Below are positions 1 to 10,619 of a DNA stretch of 64,000 bases, in pieces. The notes beneath the pieces were generated by a model that worked only from the letters and a program-made list of their open reading frames with translations, ran no database searches and was not told the origin of the DNA. Source of the stretch: Gordionus sp. m RMFG-2023. Its lineage: Eukaryota; Nematomorpha; Gordioida; Chordodea; Parachordodidae. Location: assembly GCF_954871325.1 (NCBI RefSeq), contig NC_088779.1, positions 13,518,846-13,582,845 on the forward strand. The letters are read 5' to 3'. Made by a program: the position numbers and the translations under genes. Positions within the stretch are counted from its first letter, which is position 1. The number at the start of each line of letters is the position of its first letter.

Positions 1-289
1 TTTGCATGGTAGCATGATATACAAGACCGAATTTTATTTTACAAATTTTATAAAATAACAATTTAATAACAAAAAAATTATTTATTTTATTGATTTTTTT
101 ATGCTGATAATCATGTGTATAGAAAAACTATCAATTATTTATTTAATAATTTACAATTAATAAATATGATGCATAATAAATTCGGGGAAAAAATTTTTCT
201 TTCTACTTGACACCATTTACCATTATTTAAACAAAAGATTGTACATTGTTATGATGGACAGTCAAATAAAAATGACACATGGTCAACCA

Positions 290-665
290 TACAAAGAATT
301 TTTTTTTTACCAACACTATTTTTTAAAATTTCTTTAATTTATAGTGTTTAACAAAAATGCCACATAATAAAGCCATTTATGATGTCCAACACAAATTTCA
401 ATATCTTTACGTATATCAGGCCACATTGAGAAGATAAAAACAAATTTTTTATTAATCAAATATTATTACAGGGAATACATTATAATTTTTTCAATATCTT
501 TACCCATACAATGCCACATTGAGAAGATAGAAACAAAGATTTTTTTTATCACATATTAAAAAATTTTATTTTAATTTACAGTGTTCAACAACGTCAAATG
601 GTAAAGCCATTTATAATGTCCAACTTACAATATATATTGAGAAGATAGAAACAAAAAATTTTTTT
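290..665. repeat. Imperfect tandem repeats, about 180-200 bp, at the left edge
   Basis: Two to three diverged copies are visible. Recurring blocks are ATTGAGAAGATA followed by AAACAAA and a T-run (near 427, 520 and 640), and a block with AAAGCCATTTATRATGTCCAAC (near 370 and 603). They lie just left of a minus-strand gypsy fossil, so they may be part of its outer region, as the 34-40 kb element also has internal tandem repeats. The link is inferred only from position. Confidence 0.5.
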
Positions 666-819
666 TATTATCATCCTTTGTAATTTAAGAAATAATCATA
701 TCATGTTATCATCTATGCCATATTCATAATATAAAATAAGTTATTATATATGTTTATGTCCTGGCTTTGACATGTATGCCTGATAACAATGATCCCATCT
801 TTTAAATTTATGCTATTCA

Positions 820-3290
820 ATTTCACCCCCATATTTTAAACTATACCAATTTTTTTTATTTGCGAATAAACGAGCCCATATATTTTGTCCCACACTAAAC
901 CTAACTCTTGGGTTTACCGGGATTATATTACTATTCTATTATTTTAATAAATCCAACGGAACCTTTGTTCTTCGACCAAGAAACAATTCCGAAGGACTGA
1001 CACCTTCTCGGTTGCGAGAATTAAGATAATATAACTGAGATGTAAGTGTTATCTTTGTGTTTTCCAGCCTTTTTAATCCAATTTTAACAATAGCTACCAT
1101 CCTCTCAGCTTGCCCATTCGAGCTGGGATGATACGGTGGAGCAAGATGTGTTATGTCTGTGACTCAGCATAAAATTGTTTAAAATCATCACCTATGAATA
1201 CTGGATCTTCATTGGACACTATTGTATCAGGTAAATTGAATCGGGTCCATAGTTCCAGTAATTTCCTAATAACAATTTTTGTGGTATATCCCTGTTCTGC
1301 ATATTCTATCCATTTTGAAAATGAATCAACCACTAAAAATAATGATTTTTTATCCAGATCAAAGAAATCGATGTGGAGACGTTCCCATGGTTTCTTTGAT
1401 TTGGACCACATCTGACCTACCTCTTTAAGGGGCATAGCGGCACACGAATTATAGGAAACACGTTTCCTTGTAATTTTCAATATATTTGCCCATACAAGGC
1501 CACCATACTTAAACCCAAGATTTAATTTTATCCAGACCCTGATGTTCCGCATGTTATAATAAATCTACAATTTTAATAAGCAATTTAAAAGGAATTATGG
1601 ATCTATTTCCTCACATTATACAATCATTCACCCACAGATAATTCTTTTTAAATTTTTTATAAGTTTTATAATTATTTTTCCACAGTTTTTTCCCCGATAA
1701 AATTAATTTTATCTGACTCAATTCTTTATCTTATAATGTATTAAATTTAAAAATCTATGATAATAATTTACCATACCCCATGATTGAACCTCCGCTTTAT
1801 TGGTTGTCAGCTATATATTAGATATATATTTAAAATTTTTATCCAGTGGTTTCACCTCCATCCCATTAATTTGATGTCCAAATAGATAACTTCTGTTACC
1901 CCAAGAACAACTTTTTCTCTGCTAGCCCTCAGACCTTTATCCCGTAAAAACTTCTTCCAAACGTTGATTATGTTGTTCCGGTGTTACACACACCAGTAAT
2001 TCACACATCATCCATATAAAAAAAACTCCTTCTAGTTTCTGGAAAACTGATGCCAAAGTACAGTGAAAAATCGGCTCTGACACATTTAATCAAACGTAAC
2101 CTACAAAAGCAAATAATCCTTTAGGAGTCGTTATCATAAACAATTTATGGATTTCCTTCTTTAAAGGTAAATGTAAATATGCAGAAGAAAAATTAACTTT
2201 GGAAAAATATTTTGCACCTTTTAAATTGGCCTAAATTTCCTCAATTCTAGGCAATTAATATTTTTTTTAATAATCCCTGGATTTAAAGTAATACGGAAAT
2301 CAGCACATAGATTCAACTTTCCATTAAATTTTTCTACTGGAACCAATGGTGTGGCTCATTCACTATATTCAATCGGAATAATAATTCCATCTTTCAGGGT
2401 AAAAAAATATCTTTAAGTTTAACCTATATACTTGATAATCATTTAGACGTCCTAGCATTTCTTCAAAAATTATACCATATTTTTAACTAAAAGCAATATT
2501 AACTATATTTATTTCATTAATTTCAAAATTTATTTTATCTTTATCAATTTCATTATTTACTTTAGAGTTACTCGACTCTATCATTAATTTTCGGGATACT
2601 CAAGAATTTGATTATTAACGACAGGTTTCTTTCCTTCGTCAATAAATTAGACATTTCTTTTTCTTGAATTTTATTTCGGATACTATCCGCAATTATTTTT
2701 CTTTAAGTATTATCATTAGCCAATTTGTTAGGAATGATAAAAAAAATTCCACTAATTATTACGAGGTCCGATTTTGGTAATCCAATCCCACCCCTTAAAT
2801 AGTTTCTACATTTTTTTCTATTACCCATAATTTCAAACTTATGGTAGTATCATTGAAAATAACATCCCATTTGGGTTTACCCAAAACTTTAATTTCCGCA
2901 TCAAATTGTTTCACACACATATCTTCTTTTTCAATAATGCCATTCGGCCAATATTTATAAAAATTATCTCTGACATTATAGAAATGCTAACACCAGTATC
3001 GAATAACATATCAATATACTCAATACTAAATTTAACCCGAGAACAAGGACATTGTTCATTTAATCTTTCAGTCATTAAAATCTCACATGTATTAATCGGC
3101 TGATTAATATTCATTCCATCTGAAATATCAATTTCATTAGAATCTAAATTAGGACATAAATTCAACTCGGAATTTAGAGACTTCTTAACAATATTGTTGA
3201 TATATTTTTTTACAATATCACTAGGATATTTTTCCCATTTAAAATTATTATAATTCCTTTTATTCAAATTATAATGATAATTAACATTTT
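820..3290 (-). mobile_element. Fossil Ty3/gypsy LTR retrotransposon, old and broken
   Basis: Read on the minus strand, the region keeps recognisable parts in the usual Ty3/gypsy order. An aspartic-protease-like piece with a DTG core lies at about 2,911-3,050, reverse-transcriptase remnants at about 1,790-2,400 and an integrase-core piece at about 1,151-1,470 (HIDFFDLD and VVDSFSKW are typical). The wording of the integrase and protease pieces resembles the element at 34-40 kb, so the two probably belong to related lineages. I could not define LTRs or target duplications. It carries many breaks and looks much older than the other LTR elements in the window. Confidence 0.75.
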
Positions 3291-3299
3291 TAATTTTAT

Positions 3300-5460
3300 C
3301 ACCATGATAATAAAAATTGAAAATTATATCTCATTTTACCATTATTATATACTTTATTAAAAATTTTTTTATAATTTCTCGGTCTCTCGTATATGATCTT
3401 GGAATTTTTTTTAAAATATATCTAAATATATCAATTTTATGTTAAATTTTTTATGTAAAATTTTTTATGTAAAATTTTTTATGTAAAATAAAAATATTTA
3501 ATTTTATTTATAAAAACTAGACGCCATATAACATATATCTTTTATTTTGAGTAATTATAAAAATGAATTTCTATATTTAAATAAATTCAGGCCAGGCCGA
3601 CAATATTTTTTAAAAAAAATTTCTGGTTCGGGCCGGCAAAACATTTTTAAAATAATTTCGGACCGGGCTTGAAAAATTAGGCCCGATGCAGATCACTAAT
3701 TCTTATTAAAATACAAAATTTTTATTAAAAATAGTTTAATATATAAATATTATGACTAAGAATTCATTATAATTACTTATTGAATATAAAAATTTTATGT
3801 TATAATAATATAGCAATTTTATGATTTGAATTTATAAAGAGAGGTCTACTTTTCTCTGAGATTCAAATTTTTATCTAGAATAATTTCCTTATAAATATTT
3901 AATATTACGAATCCATTTAAACTGCTCACCGGTGCTATTTTCTTAAATAGGTTTTTGACCTTTTCAAAGTTGAAGAAGACCTTTCATTAGTGCAGGTGCT
4001 AATCGGTAAGGTAGCTAAAATAAAAAGCAATGTTTTGATTTTAGGCAGGGAATCTAAAGTGCTATAACACATGGAAAGGGCTGCAAAGCATTTTTTGGTC
4101 TCAGAGAGTACTCTATTCTGTCAAAATTTTTATACCAAAATTCGACATCACAATCCTAATAATTCATCAGAATAAAACTCTGAGACTTAATATCCTCTCG
4201 CGTTTCAAGTGTATTCAGACTTAGCCGGCAAAAGAAAATGAAAGCTGTTTAGAATAAAATTGTGACTAATAAATCTTTCCTTTAATTGAAATAAAAATGT
4301 ATCAATAAGGAGAGTAAAAATATTTATTTTATAAAAATCCTAAATCGTAGATGCATCAATATTTAAGAGATTGGACTATCTAGAAACTACTCTAGGTTTA
4401 AAATTTTTAATCCCAAACATATTAGTTATCACCTTTACTTTCTCATTATATTTACCAAATTAAAAAATTTTTCTTTTATTTAAAAATTATAAAAAATTAA
4501 TTAAAATTTTTAAAATCTAATTAGTTTAACAATTATTAAATTTATAAATATCTAATTTACCTATGGTAGAAAAAATTTACTATATATTTTTATTGTTATT
4601 TAATATTTTACAATATATTGTTATTTAATATTTTACATATAATTTTTAATATATATTTTTAAACCATGTTATCATTTAAAATTGAAAATTCTTATTTGTA
4701 TTTTTAAATATATTACATTTTCATATCGTATATAATTTTATTTATAAATTGAAACTGTTTTTAAATAAAATTATTCGCAATAAGAAAAAAATTTTAAAAA
4801 AAAATTTAACTTTTTTTCGGAGGTTATGGGGGGGGGGGGGGTGGGGGTCAGCCCCAAAACCACCTCTTATCTACGCCACTGAATGGAGGTCATTATTAAA
4901 ACCTAGAATTTATATTATAATATAATTGTTGAAATATAAAATCTGGTGGAATGGTGGTTGATAAAATATGATGTAGATAGATATTTTTTTAAAAATAATA
5001 TTTAAATTTAATTTAAAATTTTTATTTTATTTATTGCTTTTTAAGTAAAAAAATAATTTTTAAAAGGATCTGGATCGAATATTTAAAAAAATGATCTCGA
5101 TCACGATCCACAATTTAAGGTCAGGATCTTAAATCCGAGAAAATTGACAAATTTAGGATCGAATCCAGGATCGGCGATCTTTTAATTCGATCCTTTAACA
5201 AATCTGATATGTCGTAATTTTTAAAGAGATCAGAACTATCCGGGATGATCACGGATTTTAAAGGGATAATTAAAAAATTAGGGTTTTAAGTTAAGGAATG
5301 ATAATACGGTATTATCACATTTTAATCGTGATAAAGAGGAATCTTATTTTAAAAAGCGTTACGCGCATTTCGTTTCGTTTTATTTCTTTTAAATTTTATA
5401 GTTATTTATTAATTTTCAAATGTTGTTTTTTTGGCCTTATGAAATTAGATATGTCTAAAA
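3300..5460. other. Non-coding AT-rich stretch with short repeats and one hAT-like end
   Basis: No gene is recognised. Visible items are a 14-bp tandem (TTTTTTATGTAAAA type, about 3,440-3,490), a GGCC-rich patch at 3,588-3,700 resembling the ends of small elements elsewhere in the window, a long G-run at about 4,829-4,843, and the motif CTACGCCACTG at about 4,873-4,883. That motif equals the right end of the hAT-like element at 41,563-44,774. The matching left end was not found. Confidence 0.45.
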
Positions 5461-5462
5461 TA

Positions 5463-6265
5463 GGGTATCAATCGATAGCTAATCAAAAGATTTATTCAAC
5501 TGGAGGTCATCTCCTCCTTAATGAGCGAGTCTAGGTCTGGGAGGTCAGGAATATTTTTATCAAAATAAAATATCGATATGGGTATCAAATAATAGCTAAT
5601 TCTAATATCTTTTGACTGAAAGTCTTCATTCTTGGTCTTGATGGGTATGACTTGGTCTGGGGGTGGATAGAGGGGGTGGGGTGTAAAAAATAATTTTTTA
5701 TAATATGGGTATCAAATAAAAAAAATTAAAATATTTTTCACTCATAGAGGGCGGGTCTAGGTCTTGGGGGGGGGAGGGGGGGTCAGGAATATTTTTATCA
5801 ACACAAAATCTCGATATGGGTATCAAATAAAAGCTAATTTAAATATCTTTAGATTGAAAATATTCATTTTTTGTCTTGATAGGTAGACTAGGTCAGGAGG
5901 GGAGGGTGAATGGAGGGGGAAGGGATGTAAAAAAAATTTTTTTTTGATATGGGTATCAAATAAAAGGTAATTAAAATATTTTTTTATTGTAATATTAATA
6001 ATCACAGGGCGGGTCTAGGTCTTGGGGGGGGGGGGGGGTCGTCCAACCCTTTAAGATAATAAATACATTCAGTCAAAAGATATTTAAAATACCTTTTATT
6101 TGTTTCCTATATCAATATTTTGTGTTTATATAAAAATTCCTGATCACCTAAGATCTCCCGCCTACTAGGGTATAATTATTACAATCAATAGATATTTAAA
6201 CTAGCTTTTATTTGATACCCTCACCGATATTTTGTGTTGCTAAAAATATTCCTGTGCTTCATTTT
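5463..6265. repeat. Repeat array with GGGTATCAA units and long G-runs, with inverted copies
   Basis: Five units begin with GGGTATCAA at 5,463, 5,580, 5,707, 5,818 and 5,951, spaced about 110-135 bp. Two unit types appear to alternate: one carries GGGCGGGTCTAGGTCTTGGGGG followed by GGTCAGGAATATTTTTATC, the other a GTCTTGATRGGTA block and a G-rich run before GTAAAAAA. From about 6,060 to 6,265 two further copies read in the opposite direction, so the array has head-to-head symmetry. No coding content is seen. It could be a satellite or a decayed foldback element. Confidence 0.65.
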
Positions 6266-6524
6266 TCTCCAAGACAAAGCTTTAGGCTGGACATGGATCT
6301 TTGATCCCACTCTATAAGTTTTATTATTTTTTTGCACCAAGTTTCTAACTTTCAATTATTTTAGTTCCTATAAAATTAAATTGCTATTTTAATTATTATT
6401 CATAATTCTTTGATCTACTGTTTATAAATCTTGACATTTTTAATATTTACAAACATTATTTTATGAATCTTAATTATATTATGTGCTGACTCTCTAAATT
6501 CATCTTATTAATTTTTATTACCTC

Positions 6525-6540
6525 ATATTTAATATATATA
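6525..6540. repeat. Left 16-bp target-site duplication of the LINE
   Basis: ATATTTAATATATATA here is repeated exactly at 9,986-10,001, directly after the LINE's poly(A) tail. A 16-bp duplication is typical of target-primed reverse transcription, and it fixes the element's 5' end at 6,541. Confidence 0.85.
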
Positions 6541-6542
6541 AT

Positions 6543-6618
6543 CGCCGGGGTGGCCTAATGGGTAAGATGTAGGCTTGGAAACACGAGTATGAACAAGGAC
6601 GCGGGTTCAATCCTGGTA
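6543..6618 (+). promoter_or_regulatory. tRNA-like head of the LINE with Pol III box A and box B
   Basis: The first bases after the target duplication read like a tRNA 5' part: an acceptor-like GCCGGGG is followed by TGGCCTAATGGGTAAG, close to the box A consensus. About 50 bases later GGTTCAATCC matches box B. The T-stem pairing is poor, so this is not a functional tRNA gene. Because it lies inside the duplications it belongs to the LINE. It could act as an internal RNA polymerase III promoter, as in tRNA-derived SINEs, or be a captured SINE head. Function is inferred. Confidence 0.7.
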
Positions 6619-6763
6619 AGAACCATAAAAACTTTCGAGTTTTTCTTCGATGACTGATGTGTAAAGACATATGGTATGATGAATATCGGAGCTTAGAGAT
6701 GACACCCCGATCACCGACAGGCCTGGACAGCCGGGTGCTAAGGATACCTGTCCAATAAACAAA

Positions 6764-7555
6764 ATGAAGGACACAAATGAAAATATGAATATGAAAGCTA
6801 GGGCGTTCCCTCCATGCGACGCTCAGGGTGTAGGCCTCCATCCTGTGAAAAATAAAGTAAAGGTCAAAGCAAAGAAGACAAGACTGGCAAGTTTGAATAT
6901 TGGGACGCTTAAAGGTAAGACGAGAGAATTGGCATCAATGTTGAACAAGAGAAAAGTTGATATAGCGTGCATACAAGAGACGAAATGGAAAGGACAGAAA
7001 ACTTTGATGATTGGAGATGGGTATAAATTGTACTATAATGGACTTGTTAGCAATAGGAACGGTGTCGGCATCATCCTCAGCCAAGACCTAACCTCTTCAG
7101 TAGTAGAAGTCAACAAGATCTCTGATAGACTAATGAAGATAAAACTCTGCATTGGTCAATCAATACTACACATCCTATCAGTATATGCTCCTCAAACGGG
7201 TTGCAAGGAAGAAGAGAAAGATGACTTTAGAGCTATCCTTGATGAAGCTGTAATGGAAATCCCTAAGGATGACCTAGTCATAATTGGTGGTGACTTAAAT
7301 GCGCATGTGGGGAAAGCAAGAGATAGCTACAAAAGGCATCATGGTGGTTTTGGATACGAAGAAAGAAATGATGAAGGAGAGCACGTACTGAAATTTGCGC
7401 AAGCCTTCGACCTTGCCTTAACCAACACCTACTATAGGAAAAAAGACAGTCATTTAATAACATATGAAAGTGGTACTAGGAAAACACAGATAGATTACAT
7501 ACTAATATCTCGCAGAAGATTAAAAGATGTAATAGACTGCAAAGTCATCCCATGA
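6764..7555 (+). CDS. LINE endonuclease (APE type), 263 residues, stops early
   Basis: The enzyme nicks target DNA to prime reverse transcription. The exonuclease-endonuclease-phosphatase fold is evident: Asn45 (LNIGT), Glu72 (QETKW), Tyr141 (YAPQ), Asp177 and Asn179 (GGDLNAH), Thr220-Asn221 and Asp244 (QIDYIL) are in the expected order. The frame stops at 7,553-7,555, and the block with the expected last catalytic histidine (QHKLL) lies just beyond, in the same frame. So the endonuclease would lack that residue unless the stop is read through. The first ATG of the frame is at 6,764; residues 1-38 are not conserved, so the true start is uncertain. Confidence 0.8.
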   Translation: MKDTNENMNMKARAFPPCDAQGVGLHPVKNKVKVKAKKTRLASLNIGTLKGKTRELASMLNKRKVDIACIQETKWKGQKTLMIGDGYKLYYNGLVSNRNGVGIILSQDLTSSVVEVNKISDRLMKIKLCIGQSILHILSVYAPQTGCKEEEKDDFRAILDEAVMEIPKDDLVIIGGDLNAHVGKARDSYKRHHGGFGYEERNDEGEHVLKFAQAFDLALTNTYYRKKDSHLITYESGTRKTQIDYILISRRRLKDVIDCKVIP

Positions 7556-7958
7556 GAAGATATCGCTGTACAACACAAGCTACTAGTCATGGATTTACAC
7601 ATCTCAAATATATCCACTCAAAACAAGATAAAACTGGAACCATGCATCAAATGGGGCAAATTAAAAACAATGACAGATTCCTTTGCAATCAATGCAAACA
7701 TTGAAACAATAGTGTGGACAGACCTTTCATCCAAATTAATAGACACTGCAAAATCGACGCTAGGCTTGACAAGAGGAGGCAACAAATCACACAAAGAACT
7801 ATTGTGGTGGAATCAAGAGGTACAAACCACTATACAGGAGAAAAAAGCCCTTTATAAAATATAGTACAAATCCAAAAATGCAGATGACAAGTCAAGATAC
7901 AAAATATCCAAGAGATTAGCTACAAAGGCGGTGGCTAGGGCCACGATGACATGTACGA

Positions 7959-8344
7959 AGATCTACATACCAAAGAAGGGCAAAATAAAATATACAGATT
8001 AGCCAAACAGCGAGAAAAGAACTCTAGGGATATAAACGGAGCTCCGAAAGTAATCAAAAATAAAGATGGGGGCTTCTCAACTTTAATTCCCACATATTGC
8101 ATCTCGATGAACACTCCCCTTGTCGTACAACCTATAACAGAACAAGAAATAAGATCTACATACCAAAGAAGGGCAAAATAAAATATACAGATTAGCCAAA
8201 CAGCGAGAAAAGAACTCTAGGGATATAAACGGAGCTCCGAAAGTAATCAAAAATAAAGATGGGGGCTTCTCAACTTTAATTCCCACATATTGCATCTCGA
8301 TGAACACTCCCCTTGTCGTACAACCTATAACAGAACAAGAAATA
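7959..8344 (+). repeat. 193-bp tandem duplication inside the LINE
   Basis: The segment 7,959-8,151 is repeated immediately at 8,152-8,344, essentially identically (both contain GGAGCTCCGAAAGTAATC and AACACTCCCCTTGTCGT). The period of 193 bp shifts the reading frame. Near identity indicates that it arose recently, probably in this copy. Confidence 0.9.
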
Positions 8345-8665
8345 ATCACATGCCTCAAGCATATGAAAAACAACAAAGCTAGGGGTCCAGACGATATTCC
8401 AATAGAAAGCCTTAAAGCACTAGGAGATGATGGAATACATCTCCTCACAAATCTGTACAATAAAATACTTGGAAATGAAGAGGTTCCCCAAAAATGGAGG
8501 CAGAGCTATCTAGTTCCTATCTTCAAAAATAAAGGGGATCCACACAATTGTCAAAATTACAGGGGCATAAAATATTTCTTTTATGTTTTATACCTCTCCT
8601 CCTGCCTTGATGAAAATTGAAAAACATCTGGGCTTTTAATAAAGGGGTAAAAAAATAAATATCAT

Positions 8666-8770
8666 GAAGATTTTTGAAGATCGTTGATCGCAGCGATCTT
8701 CAAATTCAAATTTTACGATCTTCAAAGATCTTGCTCAAATTTTTGAGCTAGATCTCGCTCAAAAATCTTC
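8666..8770. repeat. 105-bp foldback insert in the LINE RT region
   Basis: The segment begins GAAGATTTTTGA and ends TCAAAAATCTTC, a perfect 12-bp inverted repeat. Internal GATCTTC/GAAGATC motifs add more pairing. It interrupts the RT reading between NYRGIK and YEKIIEKKL. A similar set of GAAGAT and TTTTGAGC motifs is found at about 16,480-16,690 in a VPS52 intron. It could be a very small MITE-like element; no clear target duplication was found. Confidence 0.55.
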
Positions 8771-10036
8771 AAAGAAATACGAAAAAATAATAGAAAAAAA
8801 ATTAAGAGATATAATCGAAATAGGAGAGACACAGTTTGGCTTTATGCCTGGAAGATCAACAACCGATGCTATCCATGCAATTAGGCAAATGAGTGAAAAA
8901 TACAGTTAAAAGAACAAAAAGCTACACATGGTCTTTCTCGATCTAGAAAAGGCCTTCGATAGAATCCCAAGAAAACTTATCTGGTGGGCGCTACGCCACA
9001 AAAAAGTTCCCGAAAAATATATAAGAATAATACAGGATATGTAGATGGGACATACAACAATGGTCCGTAGCACAACAGGTACTTCAGCAGGCTTCACAAT
9101 AGCCGAAGGAGTTCATCAAGGGTCGGCTCTCAGCCCACTTCTCTTCATTACAGTAATAGATATATTAGCACAGTCTATACCTCAAACAGTCCCGTGGAAT
9201 ATGATATTTGCAGATGATATTGTGATACTTGCCGAATCCAAGAATGAAATGAAAGAAAGGTTAGTGAATTGGATAAATATCCTAGAAACGCACGGATTAA
9301 AAGTAAATAGAGAAAAGACGGAGTATATGGTGATAGGAGGAGATGAAACGGAGAGTATTGATATAAATGATTGGCAGATATCCGCAATTGAAATCTGCAA
9401 ATATTTGGGCTCCACTATACAAACAAACGGCACAATAGAAAAAGAGATAAAGAATAAGATTAATCAAGGGTGGTTAAAGTGGAGATCTTTATCTGGAGTG
9501 CTATTTGACAAAAGAATCCCACACAAATTAAAGGGAAAAATCTACAGTTCCATAGAACCAACTATTCTATATAGTTCGGAAACATGGCCAACCAAAGAAT
9601 CAGACGAGAGAAGTCTACAAACTATGGAGATGAGAATGCTGAGGATGATTGCTGGGGTAACAAGAAAGGATAAGGTGCGCAGTACAAGAATACTAAATAG
9701 TTTAAAGGTAGTGCCCATTAAGACTAACTTAAAGGTAAACAGACTTAGGTGGTATGGGCACACAATGAGAAGGCCTATGAACTACATAGGAAATAAAGTT
9801 GAAAGTTTGGAAGTGATGGGCAAACGTAAGAGAGGAAGGCCAAAACTTCAATGGGGCCATAAAAGTTAGAGCCAATATAAAGAAGTATAAAATAGATAAA
9901 AGAGATTGTATGAATAACATAAAGTGGAGAGAGATGTTGAAGGAGCTTACCACCAGAAAAGGTGAAAGCTAAAGAGAAAAAAAAAATATTTAATATATAT
10001 ACTCAAACCTCTGCAAAATTATTTGTTAATCGTGAG

Positions 10037-10497
10037 TGAATAGAGTTGCCATGTCAAAATTAAAATTTTCAAATTGCGGGAGAAATTTAGTATTTTGCAG
10101 GTGAAATATGAAAATTGATGTAGAAATATAAAAATTGGTTTAATTAATATTTTTTGCGGGTAGAAGCAAAGTGCCGGCCTTTGGTCGGGATTGTGAATTG
10201 GCTTAGTTATCCCCCTATTAATTCCTATAATTACTATATATAAATATTAATAACGTTTTATAATTTCAAAATAGGTAATATTTTTCAAAATAAAAATATT
10301 CTATTACTGTTAAATTATTATTTATATATTAAAAATATTAAAATGAAAATAAAAAAATATTGTGTGGAAGAAATTTAAAAATTGTGGTAAATTTTTGCTG
10401 TAGATTTCCAATTACGGTAGTTTTACGAGAGTGAGATGTCTGCGTGTACACTAGAAAATGCGGGAGTCTCCCACTGATTGGGATCCTGGTAACCCTG
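10037..10497. mobile_element. hAT-like MITE, about 0.46 kb
   Basis: The right end reads CTGGTAACCCTG (reverse complement CAGGGTTACCAG) and the left end contains TAGAGTTGCCATG, both resembling hAT-type CAGGGTTGCCA ends. ATCGTGAG at 10,029-10,036 and ATCGTGAA at 10,498-10,505 look like an 8-bp target duplication with one change. There is no coding content. A few extra bases separate the left duplication from the recognisable terminal repeat, so the left boundary is approximate. Confidence 0.55.
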
Positions 10498-10619
10498 ATC
10501 GTGAACACTAGAATAAAATTGTTTAAATAATATATGAACCCAACCTAACCAAAAAGTGTTTTATCGAACTTTTGTTCAAATGCGACATTTTTGTATATTA
10601 ATTAATATAAGATGATTTA

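Larger units (their letters stand above)
7556..9869 (+). pseudogene. LINE linker and reverse transcriptase, interrupted
   Basis: After the endonuclease stop the same protein continues in pieces. A linker (about 7,589-7,864) is followed by a block ending at NKARGPDDIP (8,300-8,570, start of the RT domain), a conserved RT part at about 8,790-9,040 ([23 protein letters not shown]) with stops near 8,906 and 9,042, then an open 274-residue piece (9,045-9,869). That piece holds HQGSALSPLLF and the catalytic FADD at its residues 55-58, the thumb, and a C-terminal region with RLRWYGH and GRPKLQW. The RT makes the cDNA at the nicked target. The frame is also disturbed by the 193-bp duplication (not a multiple of three) and by the stretch at 8,571-8,770. 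Confidence 0.85.
6541..9985 (+). mobile_element. RTE-like LINE copy, full length at the 5' end, broken
   Basis: This non-LTR retrotransposon is bounded by exact 16-bp target duplications and ends in an A-rich tail (about 9,971-9,985). The order is: tRNA-like 5' end, short leader, apurinic-type endonuclease, linker, reverse transcriptase with an FADD box, and a C-terminal region with WYGH-type residues. Endonuclease and RT wording match the RTE group often annotated as craniofacial development protein 2-like. The copy has an internal 193-bp tandem duplication, a replaced or inserted stretch at about 8,571-8,770 and several stops, so it cannot make an intact protein. Exact duplications and long open frames suggest fairly recent insertion. 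RTE assignment is by eye; other APE-type clades are possible. Confidence 0.88.

Noticed and set aside
6543-6618. A functional tRNA gene
   Set aside because: The T-stem does not pair and no 3' acceptor strand matches the start; it lies inside the LINE's target duplications.
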